This document shows, in pieces, positions 61,194-64,000 of a stretch of DNA of 64,000 nucleotides. The notes under the pieces are model-generated. The model did no database searches. It saw nothing but the letters and a program-made list of their open reading frames with translations, and was not told the DNA's origin. Numbering within the stretch: position 1 is the first letter of the stretch; each line of letters opens with the position of its first letter. Source of the stretch: Sutterella massiliensis (GTDB taxonomy: Bacteria; Pseudomonadota; Gammaproteobacteria; Burkholderiales; Burkholderiaceae_F); contig NZ_JACJJC010000007.1 in assembly GCF_016899755.1 (NCBI RefSeq), positions 1 through 64,000 of the forward strand. Reading direction: 5' to 3'. The position numbers were made by a program, and so were the translations under genes.

Positions 61194-63266
61194 TTAGAAC
61201 TTGGCGTTGAACTTCACGCTGAAGTAGCGCCCGGGTTCGTAGATCGCGGTCGAAAGCTTGTAGGCCTTGTTCGTGATGTTGTAGAGACCCACGTCGAGGC
61301 TGTAGGCGTTCTGCGGCCCGAAGCCGATCCCGCCCGTGAGATTGAAGTGGGTCGAGCCGCCGTAGGAGGTCGTCGTGCCGCTGTCGAAGTCGTACTGCGC
61401 GGTGTCGGACTGGCTCACTGCGTAGGCGTCCGCGCGAAGCGAGAGCCCTTCGAGAAGCCCCGTCCAACGCACGCCGTAGCGCCCGTAAAGCTCGGGCGTA
61501 CCCGACTCGTAAGTCGACTCGCCGCCCTCTTCAAACTTGCGGCGCAGCCACGTGCCGCTCACGTAGGGCTCAAAGCCGCTCTCGAACAAATAGCTCGCCG
61601 TGACTTCAATGCCATGCGTTTTGGCGCCCGAAACGTTCTTGTTCGTATAGCGGTTGCTCTCAAACTCGAACGAGGCGATGTAGTCGTCAGCCTTGCTGTA
61701 GAAGGCGGCGATATCGAGCACGGCGCGCCCCGGCGTGAAGCGCACGCCAAGTTCGAAGTTGTCCGACGTTTCAGGATCGAGGTCCGGATTCGGAACCACT
61801 TCGCCACCGCCCATCGAAGTCGGGATGTAGCGCTCCATTAGGTTGGGCGAACGGTAGCCCTGCGCCCAAGTAGCGCGCACGGCCGTGTGTTCGATCCCGC
61901 GCCAGACGCCGCCCAAATTGAAGACGACGTGCCCGTCGCTGCTGTCGTTCTTTTCTTTGTCGGTGAGGCCGGGCTCGCCCGGGGTCGAGCCGTCCATCGT
62001 CACGTTCTTGCCGGTGTGCGTCGTCACTTCCGACGAAACCCACGTGTAGCGGGCGCCGTAGTTGAGCGCGAAGGTATCGGTGAGCGCACTTTCCATCGAG
62101 GCGTACACCGCGTGGCTCATCTGGTAGCCGTCGTTTTCCGTGAGCTTGCGCGAGTACATGTTCATCGGGCCGCCCATAGCGACGCGCGTGTGCGTATTGG
62201 TTTGTGCTTCAAGGTCGTCGTAGAGGAACTCGTAGCCTGCGATCAGGTAGTGGCGATCGCCGAGCTGCCAGTCCGCTTGGATGGAAACGCCGTACTGGAG
62301 CAGCTCGTTGTCGGCGAAGCTGTCCATCTTCATGGGATTCATCCAGACGCGATTTTCCATGTACTTGTCGTTCTTCTGCACGTAAGCGTCCGCGCGCAGC
62401 CGCACGAAGTTCTCCGTGATGTTCTTCGACTCGAAGAACACCGCACCCTTCGTGCGCTTCCACTCGGGCACGTTCACCGCGAAATCGTCATAGCCCGACG
62501 CCTGCATGTCCTGCAGCCCCGTCTGGAAGTCGAGATCGTAGTGCTCGAGCGTGAAGCCCGCGCGGGTGTCGGGCGTGAAGTCGTATGCCACATACCCCTG
62601 CATCGAACGCGAAGAGAACGCCGTGTTGTCGACGTCGCCCTTTGCCGTATGGAGGTCTTCTGCGTCTTCGATGCCCGCGGAGAAGCGGTACGTCCAGCCG
62701 CCCGCACCCCCATAGACGGAACCGTAGAGAGACTTGCCGGAATTCGACGTGTTCATGCCGGCCGAGACTTCGCCTTCAAGGGGCTTCGTGCCGCCCTTTT
62801 TCGTGATGATGTTGACGGCGCCGCCGATCGCATCCGAGCCGTAGAGCACGGAGGCCGGCCCCTTAATCACTTCAATGCGCTCGATCATCGACGGATCGAT
62901 CAGAATGGGCGCGCCCGACATGGACTTGTGCTCCGCAATACGCTGCCCGTCGATCATGACGATCGTGCGGAAGGCGTCTTCGCCGCGAATCTGAATGCGC
63001 TTCATGCCTTGACTGCCGTCATTCATGACGCGAACGCCCGGAACATCCTTCAAGAGGTCGCCCACGGTCTGCGCGTTCGAGCGCTCGATGTCCTTCTGCG
63101 TAATCACAGAGACCGACATCGGCACGTCTAGGAGTTCCTGCTCGACGCGGGAAGCCGTGACGTGAACGGTTTCGGTCGTGAGGGCTTCCTCGGCGCAAGC
63201 GCCCGAGGAAAGCGCCGCGAGCGCGGCGCTGACGGCGGCGGCCGTCTTCAACATTTTCTTCTGCAT
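61194..63266 (-). CDS. TonB-dependent outer-membrane receptor, probably haem
   Basis: 690 residues from ATG 63266. Signal peptide (cleavage after GACA near 24-25), TonB box ETVHVTA, plug domain (SVSVITQKDIE, IQIRGEDAFRTIVMIDGQR, VIKGPASVLYGSDAIGGAVNI) and a 22-strand barrel ending in FNAKF. In the barrel YRSPNLMERY and VPNPDLDPE resemble the FRAP and NPNL boxes of haem receptors, but the histidine normally between them is absent, so the ligand could be another iron complex. A GC hairpin (63276-63295 region) sits in the leader, and no Shine-Dalgarno site is evident. It follows hutW by 109 bases. Confidence 0.85.
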   Translation of the reverse strand: MQKKMLKTAAAVSAALAALSSGACAEEALTTETVHVTASRVEQELLDVPMSVSVITQKDIERSNAQTVGDLLKDVPGVRVMNDGSQGMKRIQIRGEDAFRTIVMIDGQRIAEHKSMSGAPILIDPSMIERIEVIKGPASVLYGSDAIGGAVNIITKKGGTKPLEGEVSAGMNTSNSGKSLYGSVYGGAGGWTYRFSAGIEDAEDLHTAKGDVDNTAFSSRSMQGYVAYDFTPDTRAGFTLEHYDLDFQTGLQDMQASGYDDFAVNVPEWKRTKGAVFFESKNITENFVRLRADAYVQKNDKYMENRVWMNPMKMDSFADNELLQYGVSIQADWQLGDRHYLIAGYEFLYDDLEAQTNTHTRVAMGGPMNMYSRKLTENDGYQMSHAVYASMESALTDTFALNYGARYTWVSSEVTTHTGKNVTMDGSTPGEPGLTDKEKNDSSDGHVVFNLGGVWRGIEHTAVRATWAQGYRSPNLMERYIPTSMGGGEVVPNPDLDPETSDNFELGVRFTPGRAVLDIAAFYSKADDYIASFEFESNRYTNKNVSGAKTHGIEVTASYLFESGFEPYVSGTWLRRKFEEGGESTYESGTPELYGRYGVRWTGLLEGLSLRADAYAVSQSDTAQYDFDSGTTTSYGGSTHFNLTGGIGFGPQNAYSLDVGLYNITNKAYKLSTAIYEPGRYFSVKFNAKF

Positions 63267-63375
63267 GGTGGCTGCAGCCGCGGCTCGCGGCTGCCGGTGA
63301 GTAGAAAAAAGAGGGGCGTGCGTCGTTGATGTTGAGCGACAACGAGCGGTTAAGACGAACGCGCCAAGCAAACGG

Positions 63376-64000
63376 TCAGACCGAACGATCCGCGTTGGTG
63401 TCGCCGGCTTCACGGGCAGCTTCGCGATTCGCCCGCTGCGCGTGTGCGCCGTGCTCGGCGGGACGCAGGCGGTGCATGGCGCCGGGCGCACCCATATCGA
63501 AGCGAGCAGCTCGAACAGATCTTTCGTCGGGCGCCGCCTCGGCGAGCGCCCCTTCGATCCAGCGCATCAGCAGCTGCGCGAGCGTGACGTGCCAGTACTG
63601 ACCGGCCACCGTCTGAATGAGGTGACGGCCGCGTCGCAAGAGAAGTCCCGCTTCGACCCACTGGTCGACGACGGGTTTGGCGATCGAATCGAGGTCGACC
63701 GGTTTGCCGCCCGCTTCGACCTTGAAGCTCGAGAGATCGATCGCGCCGCTCTCCATAGCGGCGGAGATTTCGCGCAATAGCGCCCAATTCGCGCCCGGAC
63801 GCATCAGGAACTGCACGGGCTTTTCGCCCGCAGCCATGCGTGCGTGGTAAGCGGCTAGACTGCGCTCGAGCATGAAGCTCGACCCGAAGAGACGCCCGCC
63901 CGCGCCGCAGCCGAAGGCCAAGCAGTCGACCGAGGACTTTCCGAGAGCGTTGTAGATATTGCGCTCGCGGTGCGTGCGCCCCCAGTGGTTGTTCGAGAGA
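63376..64000 (-). CDS. hutW: HutW/ChuW-type radical SAM haem-degradation enzyme (C-terminal part)
   Basis: The reading frame is open to the window edge, so the N-terminus with the CxxxCxxC cluster motif lies beyond 64000. The visible ~208 residues include HWGRTHRERNIYN, then FGCGAGGRLFGSSFM and a HemN-like C-terminal region. The GCGAGG-L-GS-SFM segment is typical of HutW/ChuW. These enzymes open the haem ring without oxygen and release iron, making anaerobilin in the E. coli case. First visible gene of the haem cluster; its promoter is outside the window. Confidence 0.8.
   Translation of the reverse strand, partial: LSNNHWGRTHRERNIYNALGKSSVDCLAFGCGAGGRLFGSSFMLERSLAAYHARMAAGEKPVQFLMRPGANWALLREISAAMESGAIDLSSFKVEAGGKPVDLDSIAKPVVDQWVEAGLLLRRGRHLIQTVAGQYWHVTLAQLLMRWIEGALAEAAPDERSVRAARFDMGAPGAMHRLRPAEHGAHAQRANREAAREAGDTNADRSV

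Noticed and set aside
1..64000. CRISPR arrays, insertion sequences and prophage
   Set aside because: No regularly spaced repeats, transposase or integrase motifs, or phage structural genes were seen in any frame. The S24 protein alone is not evidence of a prophage.

Overview
The window looks like chromosome from a GC-rich, host-associated betaproteobacterium, most likely Burkholderiales of the Sutterellaceae type. This is inferred from gene content, not from a marker gene. The pointers are a betaproteobacterial porin, a secreted flavin reductase paired with a small tetraheme cytochrome, a membrane-bound uptake [NiFe]-hydrogenase with its hyp genes, nickel, ferrous-iron and haem uptake, and anaerobic haem-degradation genes (HutW/HutX). 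No CRISPR array, insertion sequence or tRNA was found. The left edge carries tandem promoters and a boxA antiterminator that point out of the window on the minus strand, as expected for an rRNA operon just to the left.

Layout. 1-3.6 kb: rRNA leader, alpha-carbonic anhydrase, DMT transporter and an S24/UmuD-like protein. 3.6-9.1 kb: YbhGFSR-type ABC efflux operon. 9.3-14.6 kb: nikABC plus a fused nikDE nickel importer. 14.6-22.1 kb: rtcB, gpmI, a small HEAT-like protein, a candidate small RNA, cysteine desulfidase, a TMEM165-type manganese exporter behind a yybP-ykoY riboswitch, and an unknown protein. 22.5-25.9 kb: Tat-exported flavin reductase, tetraheme cytochrome c and a porin. 26.1-36.6 kb: purine permease, amino-acid permease, feoAB, pepT, metQ, a DUF362 Fe-S protein and a CYTH phosphatase. 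36.7-49.7 kb: hydrogenase structural genes hyaABC on the minus strand, diverging from maturation genes hybE-hupK-hypABFCDE on the plus strand. 49.7-52.5 kb: RibD-like reductase, Bcr/CflA exporter and the decayed end of an outer-membrane barrel gene. 52.6-64 kb: a long minus-strand run of hutW (cut by the window edge), TonB-dependent receptor, ECF transporter (S, T and fused A1A2), hutX, flavodoxin, exbB, exbD, tonB and an ABC exporter pair.

How the parts fit. Nickel import and the Hyp proteins feed a hydrogenase whose small subunit has all six cysteines of the oxygen-tolerant type. Electrons from H2 would enter the quinone pool through the b-type cytochrome. The flavin reductase and tetraheme cytochrome are a plausible periplasmic electron sink for an organic acceptor. 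Iron enters as Fe(II) through Feo, or as haem through the right-hand cluster.

The most interesting block is that right-hand cluster. A TonB-dependent receptor sits directly before a complete ECF transporter inside a HutW/HutX haem-degradation locus, with its own TonB-ExbBD and a flavodoxin that could reduce HutW. This suggests an ECF-type inner-membrane haem (or related tetrapyrrole) importer in place of the usual HutBCD.
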